From the NCBI GenBank assembly GCA_963785765.1, contig CAWAWM010000008.1, forward strand, positions 1,010,105-1,074,104: 64,000 nt of DNA. Direction: 5' to 3'. A model generated the notes under the pieces. The model ran no database searches. It was not told the origin of the DNA and worked only from the letters and a program-made list of their open reading frames with translations. Positions 38,886-47,099 of this stretch are shown piece by piece (the stretch's first letter is position 1; each line of letters opens with the position of its first letter). Made by a program: the position numbers and the translations under genes. The DNA comes from DATBGO01 sp963785765 (GTDB lineage Bacteria; Actinomycetota; Actinomycetes; Streptosporangiales; Streptosporangiaceae).

Positions 38886-38931
38886 GGCCCCGCATGCACG
38901 CCGAGCGGGGCCTTCTGCATTTCGGCCCCGC
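38886..38931 (+). promoter_or_regulatory. Alternative hairpins (putative attenuator) before infC
   Basis: Three 8-base segments: GGCCCCGC (38886-38893), GCGGGGCC (38905-38912), GGCCCCGC (38924-38931). The middle one can pair perfectly with either flank, each time with an 11-base loop. The first hairpin is followed by TTCTGCATTT and could terminate; the second would prevent it. This is the geometry of a switch, though no ligand or protein is identified. Confidence 0.5.
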
Positions 38932-39018
38932 CACCGCGTTCTGCGCGGCTGCGCGTGGTGCAGGATCCTGCCGCGGGATGGTCCCGGGACAGGAAAGACG
39001 GTGGCACAAGGAGGTCAC

Positions 39019-39813
39019 ATCAGCACCGAACCCCGTATCAACGAGCGAATCCGCGTTCCTGAGGTCCGACTCGTGGGGCCGGCTGGCGAGCAGGTCGGGA
39101 TCGTTTCGATCAATGACGCGCTCCGGCTAGCCCAGGAATCCGATCTTGACCTGGTCGAGGTCGCGCCGACCGCGCGGCCGCCGGTCTGCAAGCTGATGGA
39201 CTACGGCAAGTTCAAGTACGAATCAGCACTCAAGGCCAGAGAGTCACGCAAGAACCAGGCTCAGACCGTCATCAAGGAGATCAAGCTCCGGCCGAAGATC
39301 GACCCGCACGACTACGGCACCAAGAAGGGCCACGTCGAGAGGTTCCTCCGGCAGGGGGACAAGGTCAAGGTGACGATCATGTTCAGGGGCCGGGAGCAGT
39401 CCCGGCCAGAGCTCGGCTACCGGCTGCTGCAGCAGCTCGCTGGCGACGTCGAGGAGCTTGGCTTTGTCGAGGCGCAGCCCAAGCAGGACGGCCGGAACAT
39501 GATCATGGTGATCGGCCCGCACCGCAGGAAGATGGAGTCCAGGGCCGATCGCGGCGCCGCCCGTGCCACCGCACGTGGCCCGGCCGCCGACAGCGGACCG
39601 GCCGCCGACAGCGGACCGGCCCCCGACAGCGGACCGGCCACCGGCAGCGGACCGGCCCCCGACAGCGGACCGGCCACCGGCAGCGGACCGGTGCCCGCGC
39701 CGCGCGGCGCGGGACCGAGCCCGGCGCGCGTCGCGGCCAGCAGGCAGGCTGCGACCGGAGCGGCCCGCAGGCCAGCCGAGCCGGGCGCGGCAGGCGCCGA
39801 GGGCGGGAGCTGA
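39019..39813 (+). CDS. infC: Translation initiation factor IF-3 (probable ATC start)
   Basis: 264 aa if begun at ATC 39019, four bases after an AAGGAGG site (39008-39014); GTG 39001 in the same frame is the nearest conventional start but would place that ribosome-binding site inside the gene. The protein reads STEPRINERIRVPEVRLVG (N domain), the linker, and the C domain with KLRPKIDPHDYGTKKGHVER and MFRGREQSRPELGYRLL. IF-3 guards start-codon choice, and E. coli infC uses AUU so that IF-3 represses itself; a non-standard codon here would do the same. The C terminus has a long Ala/Gly/Pro/Ser tail with six 18-bp repeats. Followed by rpmI and rplT. Confidence 0.93.
   Translation: MSTEPRINERIRVPEVRLVGPAGEQVGIVSINDALRLAQESDLDLVEVAPTARPPVCKLMDYGKFKYESALKARESRKNQAQTVIKEIKLRPKIDPHDYGTKKGHVERFLRQGDKVKVTIMFRGREQSRPELGYRLLQQLAGDVEELGFVEAQPKQDGRNMIMVIGPHRRKMESRADRGAARATARGPAADSGPAADSGPAPDSGPATGSGPAPDSGPATGSGPVPAPRGAGPSPARVAASRQAATGAARRPAEPGAAGAEGGS
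39580..39687 (+). repeat. Six 18-bp tandem repeats in the infC tail
   Basis: Units CCGGCCGCCGACAGCGGA with variants (CCC, ACC, GGC substitutions) code GPAADS, GPAPDS and GPATGS. Frame preserved. Confidence 0.93.
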
Positions 39814-39963
39814 TCCAGGACCTGGATTGACCCCGGTAGCTGCGGCTGCTGTGATCCGGGAGCTGCGCGGCCCTGGGATGTTGGCGGGCCGGGATAACGT
39901 GCCGCAGGCACGCAGAGGAGAGCCGTGCCCGTAGGCACGTCACGGAACGGAGACGACGGCGAC

Positions 39964-40158
39964 ATGCCGAAGATGAAGACGCACAGCGGCGCCAACAAGC
40001 GGTTCAGGGTGACTGGCACCGGCAAGATCATGCGCCGCCGCGCCAACCGGCAGCACTATTTCGAGCACAAGTCCAGCAGGCGAACGCGTCGGCTCGACAA
40101 CGAGGTGACGCTCGCGCCCGCGGACGTCAAGAAGATGAAGAGACTGCTGGGGCGCTGA
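39964..40158 (+). CDS. rpmI: 50S ribosomal protein L35
   Basis: 64 aa, complete: MPKMKTHSGANKRFRVTGTG then KIMRRRANRQHYFEHKSSR. The ATG at 39964 fixes the conserved N terminus; an earlier GTG would add 13 unsupported residues. Second gene of infC-rpmI-rplT, where L20 and IF-3 levels are commonly co-regulated. Confidence 0.97.
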   Translation: MPKMKTHSGANKRFRVTGTGKIMRRRANRQHYFEHKSSRRTRRLDNEVTLAPADVKKMKRLLGR

Positions 40159-40186
40159 CCCGGCCCGCCGCAAGGGAGTCGAAGCA

Positions 40187-40585
40187 ATGGCACGTGTGAA
40201 GCGGGCGGTGAACGCTCATAAGAAGCGCCGGGTTGCCCTGGAACGGGCAAGCGGCTATCGGGGCCAGCGGTCACGGTTGTACCGCAAGGCCAAGGAGCAG
40301 GCGCTCCATTCGATGACTTACGCCTATCGGGACCGCAAGGATCGCAAAGGCGCCTTCCGGCGGCTGTGGATCCAGCGCATCAATGCGGCAGCCCGGGCCG
40401 ACGGCATCACCTACAACAGATTTATCCAGGGCCTGCGGCTGGCCGGCGTAGAGGTCGACCGGCGGATGCTCGCCGACCTGGCGGTCGCCGATCCCAAGGC
40501 GTTCTCCGCGCTGGTCGAGGTGGCCAAGCAGGCCCTCCCGGCCGAGCTGGGCTCGCAGCCAGCGGCAGGCTCGGCTGCGGCCTGA
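40187..40585 (+). CDS. rplT: 50S ribosomal protein L20
   Basis: 132 aa. MARVKRAVNAHKKRRVALER, SGYRGQRSRLYRKAKEQALH and FRRLWIQRINAAARADGITY are diagnostic. Binds 23S rRNA early in assembly; in several bacteria L20 represses its own operon through the infC leader, which would fit the alternative hairpins upstream, but L20 binding is not shown here. A short Ala/Pro tail is extra. Confidence 0.97.
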   Translation: MARVKRAVNAHKKRRVALERASGYRGQRSRLYRKAKEQALHSMTYAYRDRKDRKGAFRRLWIQRINAAARADGITYNRFIQGLRLAGVEVDRRMLADLAVADPKAFSALVEVAKQALPAELGSQPAAGSAAA

Positions 40586-40590
40586 CCGCG

Positions 40591-41465
40591 GTGGCCGACC
40601 CGACGCCCGCCGGCCTGACGGCAGCAGGCCCGACGGCAGCAGGCGGCAGCCGGGCAGCCCGGAACTCACCGACACGCGCTCACCTCGCGTCAGGTCGGCC
40701 CGCCAGCTGGCCAAGCGGACCTTCCGGCAGCGGGGCAGGCTGTTCCTGGCCGAAGGCCCGCAGGCCGTCCGGGAAGCGCTCGGCTCGCCGGGTGTCGTGA
40801 CCGAGCTGTTCATCACGGCCCCGGCGCTGGCCAAGTTCGGTGAGCTGGCCGGGCTGGCTACCGGGCAGGGCGCGCCGGTCCGGACCGTCAGCGGCGAGGT
40901 GATGACCGAGCTGGCCCAGACCATCACGCCGCAGGGCGTGCTGGCCGTGTGCCGGTTCGTCGACGTGCCCCTCGGCAAACTGATGGCGGCGGCGCCGCGA
41001 TTGGTCGTGCTGCTGGCCGGCGTCCGGGACCCGGGCAATGCCGGTACCGTCCTGCGGACGGCGGATGCGGCCGGGGCAGCAGGCGTCATCTTCACCGATG
41101 CGTCCGTCGACCCCTACAACAGCAAGTGCGTCCGTGCCTCGGCCGGCAGCCTGTTCCACCTGCCCATCGTGGTGGGCGTCGCGCTGCGCGAGGCGGCAGC
41201 CGGGCTGCGGGGCGCCGGGCTGCGGGTGCTGGCCGCCGACGGGAAGGCGCTCGTGCGGCTCGATGACCTGGAATCAGGCAGCAAGCTCCGGCAGCCGACG
41301 GCCTGGCTCTTCGGCAATGAGGCGTGGGGGCTGCCTGCCGACGCTCTGGCTCTGGCCGACGAGGCGGTGGCGGTGCCGATCTACGGCCGCGCCGAGAGCC
41401 TGAATCTCGCCGCAGCGGCGGCGGTGTGCCTGTACGCGTCAGCCTGGGCCGCCCGCGAGGCGTAG
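40591..41465 (+). CDS. TrmH/SpoU-family rRNA/tRNA 2'-O-methyltransferase, N-terminal frame break
   Basis: SPOUT methyltransferase. The catalytic domain (LLAGVRDPGNAGTVLRTADA, VRASAGSLFHLPIV, WLFGNEAWGLP, IPIYGRAESLNLAAAAAVCL in part) is intact, but the only ordinary start in its frame, GTG 40797, would remove the conserved substrate-binding N terminus (SPRVRSARQLAKRTFRQRGR and LFLAEGPQAVREAL), which is present from 40680 in the same frame with no ATG/GTG/TTG upstream. A GTG at 40591 opens MADPTPAGLTAAGPTAAGGS in the next frame; adding one G at GG 40661-40662 joins them to a 291-aa protein. Position after rplT and before the histidine kinase matches actinomycete order. Confidence 0.85.
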
Positions 41466-42040
41466 CCCCCTGCGCAGCGAACCAAGGTCTGTCGCGTACG
41501 AGACTAATGGGCAGGTTTGTACGGCAGAGGCCAGTTTTGTGCAACTGATTTACCGTTCTGGAAGCATCGGGGGGTGCCGCGTAGTATTCGTGACGCGCTA
41601 GAGTCTGATCACGTTGCGTCATGGAGCCCCCAGGCCGGGTGTCAGCCCGGCCCGGTGCAGCGCCAGACGCAGCGCAGCATTTTGCGGTTCTGCATCTGGC
41701 GGTACAGCACTTTGCGGCACAGCATTTTGCAGGACAGCAGTTAGCAGGACAGTTAGCAGCACGGCGTTTGCAACGCAGCAGTTGCAACTCGGCAGTTGCG
41801 GCACAGCAGTCAGCAGCACAGCAGTTAGCAGCACAGAAGTTGCAACACCGCAGTTTGCGGCACAGCAGTTTGCAACACAGCAGTTTGCGGCACCGCGTTT
41901 GGAACACGGCAAACTGAGCAGTTAGCACAAGCTGAGCAGGTAAGCAGCAGAGCACGGCCAGCCCGCGGGTTACCCCCGGACCCACGGGCCGGCGGGACGC
42001 GCGAGCCCCGGGGAGCCCGGCAGGCGGAGGCGGCGCGCGA
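41466..42040. other. Intergenic region dominated by a repeat array
   Basis: The 575 bases between trmH and the kinase gene contain an AT-richer stretch at about 41485-41620 with no clear promoter, the repeat array at 41675-41906, and a GC-rich end leading into the kinase. No open frame here has credible protein features; those that exist are translations of the repeat. Confidence 0.6.
41675..41906 (+). repeat. Sixteen-unit degenerate 14/15-bp tandem array
   Basis: Consensus CAGCAGTTTGCRGCA. Units are mostly 15 bases, several 14 and one 12, so no reading frame is kept through the array. Examples begin at 41705 (CAGCACTTTGCGGCA), 41863 (CAGCAGTTTGCAACA) and 41878 (CAGCAGTTTGCGGCA). A degenerate tail continues to about 41940. 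Confidence 0.9.
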
Positions 42041-43240
42041 GTGGAACGGATTATGTCGGGACGGGCGGCGGCTGCGGCTGCCGGTTCATCCGCAACCGGT
42101 TTTCCGGTGGCAGGCTCCCCAGGCCCAGGCAGTTCCGCCACCGCGGCCGCGGAAATCGGCAGCGGGCTGGTCTTCGCTGACGACCTGCCGGACGGCCTGG
42201 TCATCGCCGACCGGATGGGCCTGGTCACCGTATTCAACCGCGCGGCCAGCCGGCTCACGGGGATCGAACCCGGGCTGGCTCTCGGCCGGGATATCCGGGA
42301 CATCCTTCCGCTCCGCGACTCCCAGGACCGTAACTGGTGGGTACGCTCGCAGCCCTACGACGGACTGTCCACCCGGACCCGCCATCCCGAGCAGTCCCTG
42401 TACCTCGCGGATGGCACCGAGCTACTGGTGACCATCGGGTACGTTCGTGACCCCCGGGGCGGCCAGCCGCGGCCTGACTGGCACCGGGCCGGCGGCGCCG
42501 TGCGCCGGATGGTGGTCACGCTGCGCGGCGCGCAGCAGCGGGCCCGGTTGGAGCGCAGCCGCGCGGACCTGGTCTCTACCGTCGCTCATGAGCTCCGGTC
42601 CCCGCTGACCAGTGTGAAGGGCTTCACCGCGACGCTGCTCGCCAAGTGGACCAGGTTTACCGATGACCAGAAGCGGCTCATGCTGGAGACGGTCAACGCC
42701 GACGCGGACCGGGTCACCCGGCTGATCACCGAACTGCTCGACGTCTCGCGGATCGAATCGGGCCGGATTGAGATCCACCGCGAGCTGGTCGACATCCCGG
42801 ACCGGGTGCGGCGCCTGGTCGCGGGCCGGGTCGCGGCTGGTGATCCGGCTGGCAAGTTCCGCGTCGACGTCCACGGCGAGCTGCCGGAGACCTGGCTGGA
42901 CGCCGACAAGGTCGATCAGATTCTGTGCAATCTCATCGAGAACGCGGTCCGGCACGGTGCTGGTACGGTTACCACTGTGGTGGAGTCACAGCCGAGCGCA
43001 GGCGCCGGGCGCGTGGCGGTATCGGTCCGGGATCAAGGTCAGGGCATTGCCCCTGAGCTGGCCCCGCGGGTCTTCCGCCAGTTCTGGCGGGCCAAGCGCC
43101 GCGGTGGCGCGGGCCTGGGCCTGTTCATCGTAAAGGGCCTGGTCGAGGCGCATGGCGGTGACATCACCGTGCAGCAGGCTCCGGGCGGCGGGGCTGAGTT
43201 CCGATTTACCATGCCCGCCGGCGCGCCTGACTTCGGCTGA
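42041..43240 (+). CDS. Orphan sensor histidine kinase with PAS domain
   Basis: 399 aa. An Ala/Gly/Ser leader is followed by a PAS domain (FADDLPDGLVIADRMGLVTV...FNRAASRLTGI), an HisKA domain with the phospho-acceptor H-box STVAHELRSPLTSVKGF (about residue 185), N-box CNLIENAVRHG, and G-boxes DQGQGIAPEL and GAGLGLFIVKGL. No membrane helix is visible, so sensing should be cytoplasmic. No response regulator lies nearby. A kinase gene at this place, just upstream of pheS, is conserved in streptomycetes and relatives. GTG 42041 is taken; ATG 42053 is an alternative. Confidence 0.9.
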   Translation: MERIMSGRAAAAAAGSSATGFPVAGSPGPGSSATAAAEIGSGLVFADDLPDGLVIADRMGLVTVFNRAASRLTGIEPGLALGRDIRDILPLRDSQDRNWWVRSQPYDGLSTRTRHPEQSLYLADGTELLVTIGYVRDPRGGQPRPDWHRAGGAVRRMVVTLRGAQQRARLERSRADLVSTVAHELRSPLTSVKGFTATLLAKWTRFTDDQKRLMLETVNADADRVTRLITELLDVSRIESGRIEIHRELVDIPDRVRRLVAGRVAAGDPAGKFRVDVHGELPETWLDADKVDQILCNLIENAVRHGAGTVTTVVESQPSAGAGRVAVSVRDQGQGIAPELAPRVFRQFWRAKRRGGAGLGLFIVKGLVEAHGGDITVQQAPGGGAEFRFTMPAGAPDFG

Positions 43241-43413
43241 CCGGCGGGCCCTGGGGGTACTATCCCGGCACCGCCTGGCCGTGGCGCCCAGGCAGGTCAT
43301 CCCGCGGGGGCTGCGCGGATTCTCGCTGATCAGCCCGCGCACGCCGGTCAGTACTGGTTTGCTGACCACAACCCGCCCGACGTCGATCGGTGATCGCAGG
43401 AAAGCAGCAGGTT

Positions 43414-44535
43414 ATGTCCGCACCGAACAAGAGCTATGACCCAGTGGAGGTGGCGATGCTATCTCCCGAAGAAGTGGAGCGGACCCGCGACGCCGCGCTG
43501 ACCGCCATCGCGGGCGCCGGAAGCCTGGATGAGCTGAAGGCGGTTCGGCTCGCGCACGCCGGCGACCGGTCGCCGATCGCTGAGGCCAACGCCGAGATCG
43601 GTGCGCTGCCACCGGCCGCCCGGGCCGACGCGGGCCGGCGGGTCGGGGCGGCGCGCGCCGCCATCAACGCCGCGGTGGCCAGCCGGGAGGCTGAGCTGAG
43701 CGCCGACCGGGACCGCCGGGTCCTAGTCGAGGAGGCGGCGGACGTCACGCTGCCCTGGGACCGGTCGCTGCCCGGGGCCAGGCACCCGGTGACGACCCTC
43801 AGCGAACGGCTGTCCGATGTGTTCGTCGGGATGGGCTATGAGATCGCCGAGGGCCCTGAGGTCGAGGCCGAGTGGTACAACTTCGACGCGCTGAACTTCC
43901 CGCCCGACCACCCGGCGCGCGACATGCAGGACACCATTTTCGTGGCCGGGCCTGACGGGGTGCAGCACTCGGGGATGGTGCTGCGTACCCACACATCGCC
44001 GGTACAGATCCGGTCGATGCTGACCCGCAGGCCGCCCATCTACGTGGTCAGCCCGGGCCGGTGCTTCCGTACCGACACCCTGGACGCGACGCACAGCCCG
44101 GTGTTCCACCAGATGGAGGCGCTGGCCGTGGACGAGGGCCTGACCATGGCCGACCTGCGCGGCGCCATCAAGGCGTTCGTCGACGCGATGTTCGGCGCGG
44201 GACTGCGGACCAGGCTGCGACCGGACTTCTTCCCGTTCACCGAGCCATCAGCGGACGTATCCATGGAGTGCCACGTCTGCCGCGGCGCGTCCACCAGGCC
44301 CGGTGGCAGCCCGTGCCGGGTCTGCCGGTCGCAGGGCTGGATCGAGATCGCGGGCTGCGGCATGGTCAACCCCCGGGTGCTGGTCGCGTGCGGCATCGAC
44401 CCGGACCGCTACAGCGGCTTCGCCTTCGGGCTCGGCATCGAGCGGACGCTGATGATCCGGCACGGCGTGACCGACATCAGGGACACCGTCGAGGGTGACG
44501 TGCGGTTCAGCAGGGCATTCGGAATGGAGGCGTGA
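43414..44535 (+). CDS. pheS: Phenylalanyl-tRNA synthetase alpha subunit
   Basis: 373 aa class II catalytic subunit. N-terminal coiled coil (residues about 10-100), motif 2 region (VVSPGRCFRTDTLDATHSPV) and motif 3 (YSGFAFGLGIERTLMIRHG). Four cysteines in CHVC...CRVC (about residues 288-308) form the metal-like cluster found in actinobacterial PheS. ATG 43414 follows an AGGAAAG/GCAGG region; GTG 43390 is possible. A small hairpin (GGTCAG/CTGACC, 43346-43367) lies in the 173-base gap upstream. Overlaps pheT by one base. Confidence 0.96.
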   Translation: MSAPNKSYDPVEVAMLSPEEVERTRDAALTAIAGAGSLDELKAVRLAHAGDRSPIAEANAEIGALPPAARADAGRRVGAARAAINAAVASREAELSADRDRRVLVEEAADVTLPWDRSLPGARHPVTTLSERLSDVFVGMGYEIAEGPEVEAEWYNFDALNFPPDHPARDMQDTIFVAGPDGVQHSGMVLRTHTSPVQIRSMLTRRPPIYVVSPGRCFRTDTLDATHSPVFHQMEALAVDEGLTMADLRGAIKAFVDAMFGAGLRTRLRPDFFPFTEPSADVSMECHVCRGASTRPGGSPCRVCRSQGWIEIAGCGMVNPRVLVACGIDPDRYSGFAFGLGIERTLMIRHGVTDIRDTVEGDVRFSRAFGMEA

Positions 44536-47093
44536 TGCGGGTCCCGCTGTCCTGGCTGCTGGAATACGTGGTGCTCGAGCCCGGAGCCGACGCCACGGCG
44601 GCCGAGGTCGCCCGCCGGCTGACCGCGGCCGGACTGGAAGTCGAGACGGTCGAGCAGGTTGGCCACGACGTCGCCGGCGTCGTGGTGGCCCGGGTGCTCG
44701 AGGTCGAGGAGCTGACCGAGTTCGCCAAGCCGATCCGGTACTGCCGGGTGACGGCTGGGGCCGCCGAGCACCACGTGATCTGCGGGGCGGTCAACTTCAC
44801 CGCCGGGGACGTGGTGCCGCTGGCGCTGCCAGGGGCAGTGCTGCCCGGCGGATTCCAGATCGGAGCCCGAAAGACGTACGGCCGGATATCGGAGGGGATG
44901 ATCTGCTCGCCGGACGAGCTCGGCATCGGCGACGAGCACGCCGGAATCCTGGTGCTTCCGGACGATGCTCCGGTCGGCACCGATTTCGCGGAGTACGCGG
45001 CGCTGCGCGATCACGTGCTTGATATCAACGTGACGCCGGACAAGGGCTTCGCCCTGTCAATCCGCGGCGTGGCCAGGGAGCTGGCGATCTCCTACGGCGC
45101 CGCCTTCATCGATCCGGCCGACACCGCGCTGCCACCCGACGTCGGCCAGGTCTCCGATCAGGTGTACCCGGCTAGCATCGACGATCCGACCGGGTGCGAC
45201 AGGTTCGTGCTGCGCGAGGTGCGCGGCTTCGACGGCGCCCGCCCGGTCCCGCTGCCGCTGCGGGTCCGGCTGGCCCGGGCCGGGATGCGCAGCGTGTCGC
45301 TGGCCGTCGACGTGACCAATTACCTGATGCTCGAGCTCGGCCAGCCGCTGCACGCCTTCGACCGGACCCGGCTGTCCGGGCCGATCGTGGTCCGCCGCGC
45401 CCGGCCCGGCGAGCGGCTGGAGACCCTGGATCACGTCATCCGCGACCTGGATCCCGACGACATCCTGATCACGGACGGGTCCGGGCCGATCTCGATGGCG
45501 GGCACCATGGGCGGGCTCGCGACCGAGATCACCCCAAGCTCTACCGACCTGGTTATCGAGGCCGCGCATTTCTCCGCGACCGGCACCGCCAGGATGAGCA
45601 GGCGGCACAAGCTGGTCAGCGAGGCGTCCAGCCGGTTCGAGCGCGGGGTCGACCGGGAGCTGCCGCTGCGCGCATCGGCGAAAGCGGCCGGCCTGCTGGC
45701 CTGGCTGGGCGGCGCGACCCTGGTGCCCGGCTGCACGCACGCATCGGTGCCGGTGCCGCCGGTGACGATCGAGATGGCGGTCGGCTACCCGGACCAGGTG
45801 GCAGGCATGGCTTACGGGCGCGAGACGGTGCTCAGGCGGCTGCAGCAGGTCGGCTGCCAGGTCGCGGGGGACCCGGATGACGCGGAGCTGGTCGTGACGC
45901 CGCCGTCGTGGCGGATCGATCTCACCGATCCGGCCGATCTGGCCGAGGAGGTCATCAGGCTGGAGGGATACGAGAGAATCCCGGTCCGGATGGCCCGCGC
46001 GGTGGCCGGGCACGGCCGCACGCCTGCGCAGCGATTGCGTTCGGCTATCGGACGGGCGCTGGCCGGTTCCGGCTACGTCGAGGTCATCGGCAGCCCGTTC
46101 AGTTCCGCCGCCGATGCCGACCTGCTGCAACTGCCGCCGGGCGACCGGCGGCGGCACGCGACCAGGATCGCGAACCCGATCCGGGAGGACGAGCCGTTGC
46201 TGCGGACCTCGCTGCTGCCCGGGCTGCTCCGGGTGCTGGCCCGCAACCTCGGCCGCGGCTTCGCCGATGTCGCCCTGTTCGAGATGGGGCTGACGTTCCT
46301 GGAGCGCCCGGGCGCGCCGGGCACCGCGCCGATCCTGGCGGTCTCGCATGCCCCGTCGGCGGCGGACCTGGCGCGGCTGCAGGCCGCACTGCCCGACCAG
46401 CCGTTGCACCTGGCCGTCGTCCTGACCGGGCGCCGTGAGGCAGCCGGCTGGTGGGGTGCGGGACGCCCGGCGTGTTTCGAGGACGCCGTCGAGGCGGCCC
46501 GGGCGGTCCTGCGGGTGAGCCGGGTGCCGTTCCTGGTGCGGGCCGACCAGCATGAGCCGTGGCATCCGGGCCGGTGCGCGGCGATCTACGTGGACGGCGG
46601 CGAGGCCGGCGAGAGGCTGGCCGGGCACGCCGGCGAATTGCATCCGCGGGTGATCCAGGCGGCCGGGGTCCCGCCGCGGACCTGCGCGGTGGAGCTGGAC
46701 CTGTCGGTGATCGAGGCCGCAGCGGCCTCGCTGCCGCCGGTCCAGGCTCCGGTGATCTCGGCCTATCCGGCGGCGACCCAGGACGTCGCGCTGACCGTGG
46801 CCGAGGCGGTGCCGGCCGCCGCCGTCGCGGAGGCACTGGCCTCGGGTGTCGCGGCCGCCGGGGCCGACCTGCTGCTCGAGGACGTGCGGCTGTTCGACGT
46901 CTACACCGGGGAGCAGGTGGGGCCAGGGCGTAAGTCGCTGGCCTACACGATGCGATTCCGGGCGGCAGATCGCACGCTCACGGCCGAAGAGGCCAGCGCG
47001 GCCAGGGAAGCCGCGGTGGCCGAGGCGGCGCGCCGGACCGGGGCGGTGCAGCGGACCGGGGCGGTGCAGGGGACCGGGCAGCGCGGCTCCTGA
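44535..47093 (+). CDS. pheT: Phenylalanyl-tRNA synthetase beta subunit
   Basis: 852 aa. MRVPLSWLLEYV opening, the tRNA-binding OB domain (CRVTAGAAEHHVICGAVNF), B3/B4 editing domain (SRRHKLVSEASSRFERGVD), B5, the catalytic-like core and the C-terminal ferredoxin-fold anticodon-binding domain (SAYPAATQDVALTVAEAVPA). Forms the alpha2-beta2 enzyme with PheS. ATG 44535 follows GGAGG and overlaps the pheS stop. The last residues (TGAVQRTGAVQGTGQ) include a short 18-bp duplication. Confidence 0.96.
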   Translation: MRVPLSWLLEYVVLEPGADATAAEVARRLTAAGLEVETVEQVGHDVAGVVVARVLEVEELTEFAKPIRYCRVTAGAAEHHVICGAVNFTAGDVVPLALPGAVLPGGFQIGARKTYGRISEGMICSPDELGIGDEHAGILVLPDDAPVGTDFAEYAALRDHVLDINVTPDKGFALSIRGVARELAISYGAAFIDPADTALPPDVGQVSDQVYPASIDDPTGCDRFVLREVRGFDGARPVPLPLRVRLARAGMRSVSLAVDVTNYLMLELGQPLHAFDRTRLSGPIVVRRARPGERLETLDHVIRDLDPDDILITDGSGPISMAGTMGGLATEITPSSTDLVIEAAHFSATGTARMSRRHKLVSEASSRFERGVDRELPLRASAKAAGLLAWLGGATLVPGCTHASVPVPPVTIEMAVGYPDQVAGMAYGRETVLRRLQQVGCQVAGDPDDAELVVTPPSWRIDLTDPADLAEEVIRLEGYERIPVRMARAVAGHGRTPAQRLRSAIGRALAGSGYVEVIGSPFSSAADADLLQLPPGDRRRHATRIANPIREDEPLLRTSLLPGLLRVLARNLGRGFADVALFEMGLTFLERPGAPGTAPILAVSHAPSAADLARLQAALPDQPLHLAVVLTGRREAAGWWGAGRPACFEDAVEAARAVLRVSRVPFLVRADQHEPWHPGRCAAIYVDGGEAGERLAGHAGELHPRVIQAAGVPPRTCAVELDLSVIEAAAASLPPVQAPVISAYPAATQDVALTVAEAVPAAAVAEALASGVAAAGADLLLEDVRLFDVYTGEQVGPGRKSLAYTMRFRAADRTLTAEEASAAREAAVAEAARRTGAVQRTGAVQGTGQRGS

Positions 47094-47099
47094 GCCTGC

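Larger units (their letters stand above)
38552..39018 (+). promoter_or_regulatory. infC operon leader region
   Basis: This 467-base gap holds no convincing gene. It contains, in order, a 20-base perfect palindrome (38659-38678), a promoter (38714-38742), two mutually exclusive hairpins (38886-38931) and the infC ribosome-binding site (39008-39014). A leader of roughly 270 nt would result, long for this operon, and fits control by attenuation. Confidence 0.6.

Noticed and set aside
41614..41925. Small proteins in the repeat array, on either strand
   Set aside because: Unit lengths of 12, 14 and 15 break every frame; no start region or conserved domain is seen.
43346..43367. T-box or attenuator before pheS
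   Set aside because: Only a 6-bp hairpin (GGTCAG/CTGACC) is visible; no T-box sequence or specifier loop could be found.
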